64,000 nt of DNA from GCA-2718815 sp963578105 (GTDB taxonomy: Bacteria; Planctomycetota; Planctomycetia; Pirellulales; Pirellulaceae): assembly GCA_963578105.1 (NCBI GenBank), contig CAUZBP010000014.1, positions 1-64,000 on the forward strand. The letters are read 5' to 3'. The translations under genes and the position numbers were made by a program. The notes below the pieces were generated by a model. That model was not told the origin of the DNA, ran no database searches, and worked only from the letters and a program-made list of their open reading frames with translations. This document shows positions 8,557-16,918 of the stretch, piece by piece. Position 1 is the first letter of the stretch. Each line of letters starts with the position of its first letter.

Positions 8557-9530
8557 GGTCGCAACCCTTACCGGCCGTGAAATTTGTCCAGCCTGGCAGG
8601 CGATGTCGCTGTCGCCTTGCCCCTCTCCTCGGTAGTCGCTCCTCATCCCCCCATTTTTCACTTCGCGCAGTCTGTCGCGTCCGGTCCTCTGCTTTGACAC
8701 GTGCGTGGAATAATGTCGTAGTGTAGCTAAAAGGAGAAGGAAAGTACGGCCCCATGCACCGTTGAATCGAGTTAAAGTGCGTTCCCTGTGTTCAACGTGA
8801 CTGCTTGACAACGGAACTGGTAGAACCACCACCCCCGTGTGATGATAAGAAACGTCGGGGTGCAGTGCGCCGGTCAGCAAGTGGTTAGACGTTGATTTCC
8901 AGGCAGTGACTGCAGATCTTCAACGGGCTGGTTACAATCACGTCCGTGAAACTGCAAATGGAGTTGAAATTCCGGAAACGCAGCCATTGGTTCTCACACA
9001 CAAGCGGAACGAACGGGAATCTTCGGGCTGGACGGTAGAAGTACAGGTCCCTGTCGGGAAACCTCGGTAGTAACACACTTCTTCACGCCAACAATTGCAG
9101 TGTGCCATGGACCACAGCAGTGTCAATGTGATGCTCCCTGCCGGGGCTACTCCCGACAAAAGGAGATCATGGGGTGTCGGTGCAGACCGTGTGATTCTAG
9201 ACATCACCAATGGTGGTGTTTCTTGAAATTCGCAACCAGATGCACCTGCGAATAAGCCATTGGATGTAATTTTCATCAATGACAGACAGCGGGTGGGTGT
9301 CGGGAACTCGACAGACTCGGACGCCACCTGGTCGCATCAGCGGTTGCCTGGCTCCGCTCCAGAGGTTGAGAGGTGACCAGTTGGCTCGGGAAACCAGCTT
9401 CTACTGCGGAGGAATTGCGAAGATTGAGTTATAGACAGGGCCTTCTCCGACAACGCCAGCAACCTAAGTCAATTGACAGTAATGCTTTAAATAACTCCAC
9501 CGAAAAAACGCCTTTCCATAAACCGGAGTA
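8557..9530 (+). other. long non-coding stretch with a possible decayed gene (8849-9373)
   Basis: No intact gene is recognised. On the plus strand one frame is open for 73 codons (8849-9067) and reads like protein (DVDFQAVTADLQRAGYNHV ... WTVEVQVPVGKPR), but it lacks a start codon. After two stops the same frame reopens (MDHSSVNVMLPAGATPDK ... ITNGGVS, stop at 9224) and again (LDVIFINDRQRVGVG, stop at 9374). Three stop positions in about 175 codons is fewer than chance would give, so this may be a gene remnant. The overlapping 129-codon minus-strand ORF has a composition that does not look like protein. Confidence 0.3.
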
Positions 9531-9558
9531 TTGACATGCTACAACTGGCAACTACAAT
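9531..9558 (+). promoter_or_regulatory. sigma-70-like promoter P1
   Basis: TTGACA at 9531-9536 and TACAAT at 9553-9558 are separated by 16 bp, a near-consensus pair. No start codon with a ribosome site follows. A T7 run at about 9613-9619, preceded by weakly paired gagga/tcctc arms, lies about 55 bp after the expected start, so any product would be a very short RNA. Confidence 0.55.
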
Positions 9559-9631
9559 CGGGGTGTGCTCTGAGGAATACTTGTGGCAGGGAGCAGTCAG
9601 GTCGAATCCTCTGTTTTTTTGAATTAGAGAC

Positions 9632-9659
9632 TTGACAAGCCTGCTGGCACAGTTAGAAT
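9632..9659 (+). promoter_or_regulatory. sigma-70-like promoter P2
   Basis: TTGACA at 9632-9637 and TAGAAT at 9654-9659 are separated by 16 bp. The pair lies just after the T run of the P1 unit and about 35 bp before the first long hairpin. Confidence 0.6.
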
Positions 9660-9665
9660 CAGGAC

Positions 9666-9783
9666 ACCAACAGCAAATAAATCCCTTATAGGTGCTCGTG
9701 ACTCACCCTCAAAAACAGAACACTTTCCCAAAACTATGGGAGAATCGTGTTTTGTTTTTGCAGTGTGAGGACGAGCTTTTTTT
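9666..9783 (+). ncRNA. candidate small structured RNA (hairpin A)
   Basis: Starting from promoter P2, the transcript would contain a long imperfect hairpin. Its arms at 9694-9723 and 9747-9776 pair at both ends (GCTCGT with ACGAGC, and aaaaacagaacac with gtgttttgttttt), and T7 at 9777-9783 follows. The promoter, strong hairpin and T run without an ORF suggest a short non-coding RNA of about 115 nt. No match to a known RNA class is recognised. Confidence 0.4.
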
Positions 9784-10331
9784 GTTTCTTGACTCCACTA
9801 CAAAGCCGAAACGTCTTACACGAACGACGAGACTTCCCAACCTATCGAAATAAGATTCAAACGAACCTCACAAACAATTAGCCAGGAGACTGATAGCTCG
9901 TGAACCCCGCCTGACATTTTTTACAGTCCTGTGCGAAGTGATCCGTACCGGCTGTTGGGTGTGTGAAAACGAGTGGTCAGGGTTCCTTGCAGAACCAGAA
10001 ACGATTTTTTGCTCGTGACTTTCGCTTAAAACCTAGCAGCTAAACGTGACGCAGTTGCGACAGAACTAGGTAAACAGGCGAGGGACAGCGAGCATTTTTT
10101 ATTTCTTGATGCAGAATCTGAACCACTAACACCGAAAGGAACTGGCTGACAGTCGAGACGGGTTACTGTCTCGGTGAAGGGCCGGACGAAGGTTAATAAC
10201 CAAGCGCTCGTGATCCGCAACTAACAAGGTACAGCATCTATTTTCGTACAGGGTGTGCGCGTCGAAACTCGCGTCACATCTTCGAAGATCGATCGTACGT
10301 TGCCAGTTGCGGATCATGAGCGTTTTTTTTT
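9694..10331 (+). repeat. array of four related long hairpins ending in T runs
   Basis: Four elements open with GCTCGTGA, at 9694 (A), 9896 (B), 10011 (C) and about 10204 (D), and close with complementary arms plus T runs: T7 at 9777, T6 at 10005, T6 at 10095 and T9 at 10323. D is an 18-bp inverted repeat (10205-10222 with 10305-10322, one mismatch). C pairs GCTCG/CGAGC, TCGC/GCGA and CCTAG/CTAGG. B pairs GAACC..CTGAC with GTCAG GGTTC. The A-B and C-D linkers share TTTCTTGA and a CCACTA..CCGAAA stretch, and A to C and B to D are 317 and 309 bp apart. This indicates two diverged copies of one ~310-bp module. Confidence 0.55.
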
Positions 10332-10462
10332 GGACTCGGAGAATCCTAACAGAAACAGGAATTGCTAGTGACGATAAACGATCAATGATTTTTGGTTTGA
10401 CACTACTTTGATTTTGATTGTTTGAAGTTTTGGGTTTTCTATTATCTGGAAAGGCAATTCCT

Positions 10463-11335
10463 ATGAGAAACTACAACGTTTCCAACTGCGTCAAGTCGAC
10501 GCTCAGTCTGCTTTTTATCGCCGTTTTAGTACTGTTGTCTGCTTCGCAAGTCCTAGCGGCACCAATTTCGATCAGTAACACGACGATTCGTGACAATTGG
10601 ACCAACTCTCTGCCCGATCCGATCACGAATGACCTCAGTCCTGACAAGTTCATGTTGAACTCCGATCGTGCCTTCCAAATTTTTCCTTCGGCATTCTTAG
10701 TGCTTCCCCCAGATCCGCTCACCATGGACACGGGGCGTGGAGAAGGGTTGATCGCTTCAACTCAGCCGGGTGGTTCCATATTTGACAAGGACCTCAAGTT
10801 TAGCGTGACGGCCGGTACGGGGATAACGCTAAATAAAAGCGTGATCGGCCTGGTTTGGAACTTCATCGATCCTTCGATCAACGCCAACAGCCCCCATTAC
10901 CGATTCCAACTCGGTACAGTCGCTAATTCGGCGCCTGAGGACAAAGGATTCGTCATTGCCAAGCGGGATGGGAGCGGAACGGAAACTATCCTCTTTCAAG
11001 ACAACACCATCGGCCTGGATTCACTGAGCGTCTACAACTTCGGAGTCAACCGGGACGCCATCAATCCCGATGACATGACGGTTTCGATCGTCAAAGTAAG
11101 TGGTCCAGGGGCACCTGCAGGACAATTGGTCCTCGCAACCGCAACGGACAATGGCAGCGGATTGGGAATTGGTGCGGTCGGTCTCTACGTAGACAACACG
11201 TTCGACAACCAGTGGCAGGACATACAAGTTCCGGAACCGAACACGGTAGCTTTGGCTGGAATGGGCATCATGGGGCTGATGATCTTCCTAGGCATGCGTT
11301 ATCGGCGGCAGTTGACTGTCCACGCTGTCCTGTAA
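10463..11335 (+). CDS. PEP-CTERM sorting-domain protein
   Basis: The 290-residue protein from ATG 10463 has a ribosome site ggaaagg upstream; an upstream TTG start at 10418 is less likely. It has a signal peptide (STLSLLFIAVLVLLSASQVLA) and a mature domain rich in Asn, Asp and Ser. The C-terminus is a sorting signal: VPEPNTVAL near residue 255, a hydrophobic helix (GIMGLMIFLG), then RYRRQ. PEP-CTERM proteins are recognised by exosortases, which cut near the PEP motif and send the protein to the envelope or extracellular matrix. The exosortase in this window (36687) is the natural candidate enzyme. The mature domain is not recognised. A TTGACA box at 10397 lies upstream. Confidence 0.85.
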   Translation: MRNYNVSNCVKSTLSLLFIAVLVLLSASQVLAAPISISNTTIRDNWTNSLPDPITNDLSPDKFMLNSDRAFQIFPSAFLVLPPDPLTMDTGRGEGLIASTQPGGSIFDKDLKFSVTAGTGITLNKSVIGLVWNFIDPSINANSPHYRFQLGTVANSAPEDKGFVIAKRDGSGTETILFQDNTIGLDSLSVYNFGVNRDAINPDDMTVSIVKVSGPGAPAGQLVLATATDNGSGLGIGAVGLYVDNTFDNQWQDIQVPEPNTVALAGMGIMGLMIFLGMRYRRQLTVHAVL

Positions 11336-11827
11336 ATTTCCACGAAAACTGAACGCGACCACTTCCCATCGTTTGCATTGCTTCTCACCAAGCACGACTG
11401 ACAGTCTTGGTGCGGGCAAGTTGAACAGTGTCATGAAGAAAACGCGATGTATAGCAAGTGTAAGCAATTGAAGAAGATCACTCGGTGACCTGGAAGAAAA
11501 CAGGAGCCGGCCGCTGATCTATCGAAGCGGGAGACAACAGCCAGAAGCTGCCATGGCTCGGATGTCGGGCAGTTGCGAGAAAGGATTAACAACCAGATGA
11601 ACAGCCCCTGCAGCTCGTCTGTACGGGTGTCAAAAAATTGTTGGCAAGTCCACGAGGAGTTAGCTCGTGTCTGTCAGTAATTTCGAAAAACAGACTGATT
11701 TAACACTGACAGGTTTGTCCTGTCTGTGACGGAACAAACAGATCGCTAAGGGTGCGCCTCCTGGCGGGGTGCGTGTGCTACGTGCATGCCCCCTGCCAGG
11801 AAACGGACCCCTGAGAAACCTTCTCAC
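11336..11827. other. non-coding stretch with a hairpin
   Basis: No gene is seen. A 7-bp inverted repeat (CACCAAG at 11386-11392, CTTGGTG at 11406-11412) lies about 50 bp after the PEP-CTERM stop and could be a weak terminator or RNA-end structure, but no T run follows. Nothing else is recognised. Confidence 0.4.
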
Positions 11828-11921
11828 AGATTCGTTTGTCAAACGCCCGGCCGGGTCTTACCACCCCGGCCAAACGGGACCACCCATCCCGTGACAAAGC
11901 TGTTCGCCGGTGAAACCCCGG
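11828..11921. repeat. 94-bp direct repeat, copy 1
   Basis: This copy matches 11998-12091 at a 170-bp period; the last 57 bp (11865-11921) are identical. The unit holds an inverted repeat ACGGGA/TCCCGT. Just after it, TGTTCGCCG (11901-11909) pairs with CGGCGAACA (11948-11956) around an inner palindrome CGCCACTT/AAGTGGCG. It looks like an interspersed structured repeat rather than coding sequence. Confidence 0.85.
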
Positions 11922-11997
11922 TCGCCACTTCAAGTGGCGTCTCCCAACGGCGAACAACACGCCCTTGGGACACGGAACTTGAGGATGCCTTTCCACA

Positions 11998-12091
11998 AGA
12001 TTCGTGTGTCAAACCGTACGCCGGGCTTAACCCACCCGGCCAAACGGGACCACCCATCCCGTGACAAAGCTGTTCGCCGGTGAAACCCCGG
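11998..12091. repeat. 94-bp direct repeat, copy 2
   Basis: Second copy of the element at 11828-11921, with the same hairpin-forming core. It ends about 100 bp before the start of the small basic protein gene, so part of it may lie in that gene's leader. No transposase or target-site duplication was found. Confidence 0.85.
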
Positions 12092-12189
12092 CTAGAAAAA
12101 GCACCGTGTTTGTACCCGTTAACCAACATCAACGGGACGCAAATTTAGTAGAGTCCTCACTAACACCCTTTCTTTACGGAGGTTTGATA

Positions 12190-12372
12190 ATGCCTAGAAA
12201 GAAAAGAGAAACTGAAGACGCTGAAGCCACACCTGATGGTCATGAGGCTCACACTCCGCTTGCTGAGTCCCCTCGTCAACAAAGTCCTGCAAGAAAGAAT
12301 CTTATCAATAAGCGAAGCGAAACCTGGAAGCGCGGTATGCAACGCCGACGCAACAAACGTTACTCCCTGTAG
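12190..12372 (+). CDS. small basic protein of unknown function
   Basis: A 60-residue protein starts at ATG 12190, with GGAGG 8 bases upstream (tacggaggtttgata). It opens MPRKKRETEDAEA, has a Pro/Ser-rich middle and ends in an Arg/Lys-rich stretch (KRSETWKRGMQRRRNKRYSL). The good ribosome site and strong charge pattern argue for a real gene, although it is short. A nucleic-acid or ribosome-binding role would fit the charge but is speculative. Confidence 0.55.
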   Translation: MPRKKRETEDAEATPDGHEAHTPLAESPRQQSPARKNLINKRSETWKRGMQRRRNKRYSL

Positions 12373-12826
12373 TGAAAGGGACGAATTTTGGGCAACGAAC
12401 CGGACAACACCATCGGCCAACCGGTGGTTGCGTGTACCCGTATTGCGTCCGCCCTGTTTACCACGAACCGGAATCCAGGGCCTGCGGGAAAGTTGTTGGA
12501 ATTTACGTATCCAAGGTGACGCCAATCTGCTTTTGCACGTCCACTTTTTCCTGAATTTGTGCGTATTGACGCCACCCACACCACTGAAATCCAGGCCGCT
12601 TCTATGAACTTAAGGCAGGCCACGATGTGTCATCGGGGTGAATCACAGGGAGTTGTTGGAGTCAGGTCCTTCGAATGCCGGTTTCACGGGGTAGAAAATC
12701 CCCGTGCCTGCGTGATCTCTCGAATTCTTGCAATCGCGCCGGGTACTCCGACGTTCAGCTGACTCAAACAATCCAAAGGCCATCCGAGGCAAACGACACT
12801 TCGCCACGATCAATTCCAGCTTCGGA
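12373..12826. other. intergenic, nothing recognised
   Basis: About 450 bp lie between the small basic protein and the convergent dehydrogenase gene. The ORFs here lack ribosome sites and protein-like composition. No clear terminator or repeat was seen. Confidence 0.4.
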
Positions 12827-13804
12827 TCAAGTGATGTCACGCGGGCCGTCAACGCCATTGACAACACTCTTCAAGGGTTCGCCGCAAATCGCATCGGCAA
12901 TCGCACCAGCCGCACGCCGGCGAAGTTCCTCGATTGCGGTCACGCTGAAGGCAGCGTAATGAGATGTGATGACCATGTTCTCAAGACGGCTGAGAGGATG
13001 CCCAGCAGGAAGTGGTTCGGGACTTGTAACGTCCACGGCCGCCCCGTTCAAATGTCCCCGCTCAAGTTTGCCAATCAGGTCCTCGGTAACGATCAAGTCG
13101 CCTCGAGAGACGTTTACCAGCAATGCGCCCTGTCGCATTTTCCCGAGACTATCCGCGTCCATCATCCCCCGGGTCGTGTCATCACTAGGACAATGGAGAG
13201 AAACAATGTCGCTTTGCTCGAGCAATTCGTCAAAGCTGACACTTTGAGCTCCTCCTGCTTCGATGACCTCATCGGAGACAAACGGGTCGTGGACGAGCAA
13301 AGGACATTTAAAGGCTTGCAATCTCGCCGCAACCGCGGTTCCGATACGACCAAATCCAATCAACCCTACGGAGTGTTCTCGAAGCACCTTGATATCCCCT
13401 TTTGTACCAGGAGGTTCCCACTTTCCGTCACGGACAACTTGATTCCCGCTGACCACTTTTCGTGTGAGTGCTAGAAGTAGCGCGAGGGCGTGATCAGCTA
13501 CCTCATCAATACAGTAGTCAGGCACGTTACACACAGGAATGCCAGCTTCGCGTGCTGCTTTCAAGTCGATGTTGTCGACCCCGATGCCGTAACGGGAAAT
13601 GACCCGGCAGCGTTGCAGGGTTGAAATCACCCTGGCAGACAAGGGAGCATAGGTCGTGATGATATAGTCCACGTCGCGACAAGCTTCAATCAGCTGGTCC
13701 TCGTCCTGACATTGGGCTTCAAGAACCTCTGCTCCAATTGGCTCGAGTATCGCGCACTCCAAGTCGATGTTTTCCCAACCGTGGTCAGTGACAATCGCTT
13801 TCAT
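12827..13804 (-). CDS. D-isomer-specific 2-hydroxyacid dehydrogenase, CtBP/PGDH-like
   Basis: This 325-residue NAD-dependent dehydrogenase has the family's two-domain order. The N-terminal part includes RYGIGVDNIDLKAA and NVPDYCIDEVADHALAL. The Rossmann fold carries GFGRIG, and the region VNVSRGDLI supplies the catalytic Arg. SPEPLPAGHPL supplies the Glu, and ITSHYAAFS supplies the catalytic His (usually TPHIA). The form DYCIDEVADHA with SHYAAFS is typical of C-terminal-binding-protein-like or phosphoglycerate-dehydrogenase-like members, so the substrate is uncertain. A ribosome site AAGGGAT lies just before the ATG. It stands alone, convergent with the small basic protein gene. Confidence 0.88.
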   Translation of the reverse strand: MKAIVTDHGWENIDLECAILEPIGAEVLEAQCQDEDQLIEACRDVDYIITTYAPLSARVISTLQRCRVISRYGIGVDNIDLKAAREAGIPVCNVPDYCIDEVADHALALLLALTRKVVSGNQVVRDGKWEPPGTKGDIKVLREHSVGLIGFGRIGTAVAARLQAFKCPLLVHDPFVSDEVIEAGGAQSVSFDELLEQSDIVSLHCPSDDTTRGMMDADSLGKMRQGALLVNVSRGDLIVTEDLIGKLERGHLNGAAVDVTSPEPLPAGHPLSRLENMVITSHYAAFSVTAIEELRRRAAGAIADAICGEPLKSVVNGVDGPRDIT

Positions 13805-14004
13805 AAGTTGGCATCCCTTTTAAAAAAAGCTTGTCGTCAAGCCTTGTTCACTATTGCAAGGTTCAAAGAACTCAATATCTTAACTAGGTAGAGAATTGCT
13901 TCCAAGTTGGGGCATGGCGGCTGGAAAAGCGCGTTTGTCAAATTCTTTCACCTTCCGGGACCCGTCACCAGAACCACATCCTCGTTCAATCCACAGCACC
14001 AATA

Positions 14005-14745
14005 ATGAGACGATCTAAACTCGTTCCAACCATGAATCGAACCACCATCTTACTCCTCTTCCTTTGGGCTTCCGGCGGAAATGCTCATGGAGAGTCTCTG
14101 TTACTTGAAAACAATGGACATTCTCTCTTCAACGGAACCGATCTCACCGGTTGGAGCGGTGATCCAGAAATTTGGTCAGTCGAAGATGGTTCTATCACAG
14201 GCTCCACAAATTCCAAGGCCCGGCTGAAGCACAACACGTTTCTCGTATGGGAAGGAGGAATGGTTAAAGATTTCGTATTGGAATTGGAGTACCGCATTGA
14301 TGCGGGGAACAGTGGAATACAATATCGCAGCCACCTTGATGACCCGAAACGCTGGATCGTGGGGGGATACCAGGCGGACTTGGAAGCCGGAGACAAATAT
14401 TCCGGAATACTCTATGAAGAACGAGGGCGTGGAATTCTGGCGCTTCGTGGCCAATGGGTGGACATCGATGGTGCAGGAAAACGCAGGGTGGCAACCGTAG
14501 CAGAAACCGCTGATCTGCAACAAACCATTAAAAAAAATCGCTGGAATACATACAAAATTGAAGCTATCGGTCCACACCTGCGCCACACCATCAACGGCCA
14601 AGTCATGTCGGAAGTGATCGATCGCGAAGAGGGAAAGTTCCGCCAGTCGGGCATTCTGGCCCTCCAAGTCCATGTCGGGCCGCCCATGAAAGTCCAATTT
14701 CGAAATCTGTTATTACGGCGCATCAAGGTAGAACCCTCACCGTGA
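14005..14745 (+). CDS. DUF1080 (3-keto-disaccharide hydrolase-like) secreted protein
   Basis: The 246-residue protein has a signal peptide (TTILLLFLWASGGNAHG) and one concanavalin-like DUF1080 domain. Landmarks are LFNGTDLTGWSG, a W-x-V-E-D-G-x-I-x-G motif (WSVEDGSITG), DFVLELEYRIDAGNSGIQYRS, GYQADLEAGDKYSGILYEE, NRWNTYKIEAIG and GILALQVHVGPPMKVQFRNL. DUF1080 proteins are very abundant in planctomycetes; some are named 3-keto-disaccharide hydrolases, but the substrate of this one cannot be read from sequence. A second ATG at 14032 would also leave an intact signal peptide. Confidence 0.88.
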   Translation: MRRSKLVPTMNRTTILLLFLWASGGNAHGESLLLENNGHSLFNGTDLTGWSGDPEIWSVEDGSITGSTNSKARLKHNTFLVWEGGMVKDFVLELEYRIDAGNSGIQYRSHLDDPKRWIVGGYQADLEAGDKYSGILYEERGRGILALRGQWVDIDGAGKRRVATVAETADLQQTIKKNRWNTYKIEAIGPHLRHTINGQVMSEVIDREEGKFRQSGILALQVHVGPPMKVQFRNLLLRRIKVEPSP

Positions 14746-14916
14746 ACCCTCCCATGCATGGGAGGACATAAAACGCGCGTGCAATCCTTTCCCGCAGCGG
14801 TTCCCCGCCGGCGCACAAGCCAATCCTGACAGATCAACACGTTCATCCGCGTGGATCAGCTGAATGGCATTCAATCCCCATGCTGCATTCGACGGGAACG
14901 GTAGCAAGTTTTTGGA

Positions 14917-16089
14917 TCACTCAGCTGACGAAATCTGTCGAATCCACTCGATACAGCGACGCGGAGCCTCGCCGTAGTTGTAAAGGGCGACCGTGTCCGC
15001 TCCATGGGAGATGGCCGTGTCAACGGCTCGACTCAATTCCTGCTCGGAAAGCACCGGCGTACCCATCCCCGGGCTATAAAAACCAAGCCGAATTCCGACC
15101 ACCAGTTGCTGATGTGCGGCCAGTTGCTGCTTGGCATTCCGTGTGATTCGTGCGATACGTTCGATTGATTCACCATATGCCGCTACAAAGACGATGTCGG
15201 CAGAGGTGTGATTCGCGCTGGTGACCAATTTCACACCACTTGGCTCCACAACAGCTTTAAGTTCATCTAACAGTGAAGCCTCACTGCGACGGAAATGGGC
15301 CTCGTAATCCACCAGTTCCGGTACCCGTGCACGAAACTCGACAAGGGTGGCAGCCAGTTCTTCGTCCACAGCAGGCGCCGCCTTAAAATACTTGTCCAAA
15401 TGAGAGCGGACCGCGACACGAACAGCTTCCACGTCGACAGCAGCTTGCTGCGCTGCTTTCACATCGGCTGGATTGAAGCTGATGTCAAGCAGGGACTCTT
15501 CCAGTTCCCGCAAATGGAGTCCCGTACGTTCATGATGATGCCCCGTGACCCAGGTACCACCGTGTGCACGTCCCCGGTAATTCGGAGCTTCGAGAAGTAT
15601 CGAATGCAAGGGATAGTTCTTCGCCAGATCGGCTACCAGCCGGATCACGTAGTCTCTTGCAGCGGGATCTGCTGGCGTCAGGGCGTGCGGATAGGAGTCT
15701 CCATAAACGTTATGAATCGTAGACTCTGGGTGCAGCAGCCCGAGTCGCGTGTTATGCAAACACACAGTCCAAGCTGAAACTTCGAGATCATATTGCCGCG
15801 CCGTTTGGCAAATTTCGCCAAACAGATTGCCCGCTGCACAGAGCTCCGACACCACGGGCTGAATCACACTGGAAGCCCAGCTTGGCTGGTGCGGCCGGAA
15901 ATAGACCACACCGTCCTCCAACATCCGAACTCTTCGGCCAGAGCCGTGAGGATGAAGAAAGAAACCTGCATGATAGGTGCTGGTCAAATAAAGTCGTTCG
16001 ATACCCAGGCCCCGGACATACTCCACCAGTTGTGGAACACCCTCTTCGGAAAAATTCCAAGGATAAATAAAAAGTCCGGGCTGAGTCAT
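14917..16089 (-). CDS. uncharacterised protein, possibly glycosidase-like barrel
   Basis: The gene encodes 390 residues from ATG 16089; a longer TTG-started form to 16125 is less likely. It begins TQPGLFIYPWNFSEEGV and contains YLTSTYHAGFFLHPHG, AWTVCLHNTRLG, ILLEAPNYRGRAHGG, TGHHHER and LGFYSPGMGTPVLSE. Alternating short strands and helices, clusters of aromatic and His residues and a Glu in LLEAPNY are reminiscent of TIM-barrel glycosidase-like proteins, but I recognise no catalytic pair. No signal peptide is seen, so it is probably cytoplasmic. It is convergent with the DUF1080 gene. Confidence 0.7.
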   Translation of the reverse strand: MTQPGLFIYPWNFSEEGVPQLVEYVRGLGIERLYLTSTYHAGFFLHPHGSGRRVRMLEDGVVYFRPHQPSWASSVIQPVVSELCAAGNLFGEICQTARQYDLEVSAWTVCLHNTRLGLLHPESTIHNVYGDSYPHALTPADPAARDYVIRLVADLAKNYPLHSILLEAPNYRGRAHGGTWVTGHHHERTGLHLRELEESLLDISFNPADVKAAQQAAVDVEAVRVAVRSHLDKYFKAAPAVDEELAATLVEFRARVPELVDYEAHFRRSEASLLDELKAVVEPSGVKLVTSANHTSADIVFVAAYGESIERIARITRNAKQQLAAHQQLVVGIRLGFYSPGMGTPVLSEQELSRAVDTAISHGADTVALYNYGEAPRRCIEWIRQISSAE

Positions 16090-16918
16090 TTTTCTAAAGG
16101 ATTTTAACGACTGGCTGTTGTGCAAACCAGCACAATCTCAAGCGGTAGACGGCAAACATCCGTTCAAAGAAACTTTTTTACCTTTGTCTCCCAACTGACG
16201 AGAATTCAACGGGCCGAACGTCCGCCACCGCAAAACCCTTTCTCAACAAATGGAGTGACTTTAACTGCATCACTTTTGGAACCCAAAAACAGAGCTCCGA
16301 ACAACCGCCATGCAGGACCCTGCAACAAAATTCCAGGAAATACCGACACCGAACACCGCTCTTGAAGTTCGAAATGACTTAATTTCGCTTTCGCAGAACC
16401 TGCTGAACAGTTAGCTTCTGGTCCCAATCGGGATTAATCTGTTGAGCGGTCCGGTAACAATCTGAACCCGTTCCGCTGGAAATCCTGCTGACCACGACAG
16501 GCCTGCCGACAAAAAATTCCTTGGTAGACACCGACCTTCGTTTCTTGCCAGTGGCTGGCCACTTGCTGCTAGCACCGCAACCTTCTTCCCGGGTTAACGG
16601 CGCGGGTGCCAACTGAATGCCGTCCTGTCCGAAGTGCCAGTGGCATAAACACTGGGCAGCGAAGATGGGCAAAGTCAATCTTGCTGATTCTAGGAATTGT
16701 TCAAAGTTTACCGTTAGTCTAGACGATACCAGTCCTGCCAAATGCCGCCATGGAAGTGCGCATGCATCTTCCTTGAGTTGCGATTGGCATAGGGGGGGAA
16801 CTAAAAATGAGCCGGGTTTGCGGTCTTAGCCGCAAACCAACAGGCCTCATTGAGAAAACCCCTGTGCCGACTCCGGTTAAGAAATTCACAAACCGGAAAG
16901 CAACCAGGAAGAGAGTTC
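16090..16918 (-). other. intergenic with one doubtful ORF (16379-16741)
   Basis: A minus-strand ORF of 120 codons spans 16379-16741. Its second half reads like protein (GRPVVVSRISSGTGSDCYRT, then QQINPDWDQKLTVQQVL), but its first half is Cys/Trp-rich and no ribosome site is visible. It could be a small gene with a later start or a chance ORF. The plus strand before 16919 contains the AGGAAGAG ribosome site of the TolC-family gene. Nothing else is recognised. Confidence 0.3.

Noticed and set aside
8938..9327. A 129-codon minus-strand ORF
   Set aside because: Ser/Thr/Cys-rich composition, no ribosome site and no motif; the opposite strand reads more like protein.
9694..10331. Type III toxin-antitoxin RNA repeats
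   Set aside because: ToxI-like repeats are short, perfect and followed by a toxin gene after one terminator; here the units are long, diverged, each with a T run, and the next gene is a PEP-CTERM protein.
11828..12091. CRISPR array from spaced repeats
   Set aside because: Only two long copies, with no short regular repeats and no cas genes.
11839..12132. A minus-strand ORF across the 94-bp repeats
   Set aside because: Its apparent internal protein repeats come from the DNA repeat; Gly/Pro/Trp bias follows palindrome content, not coding.
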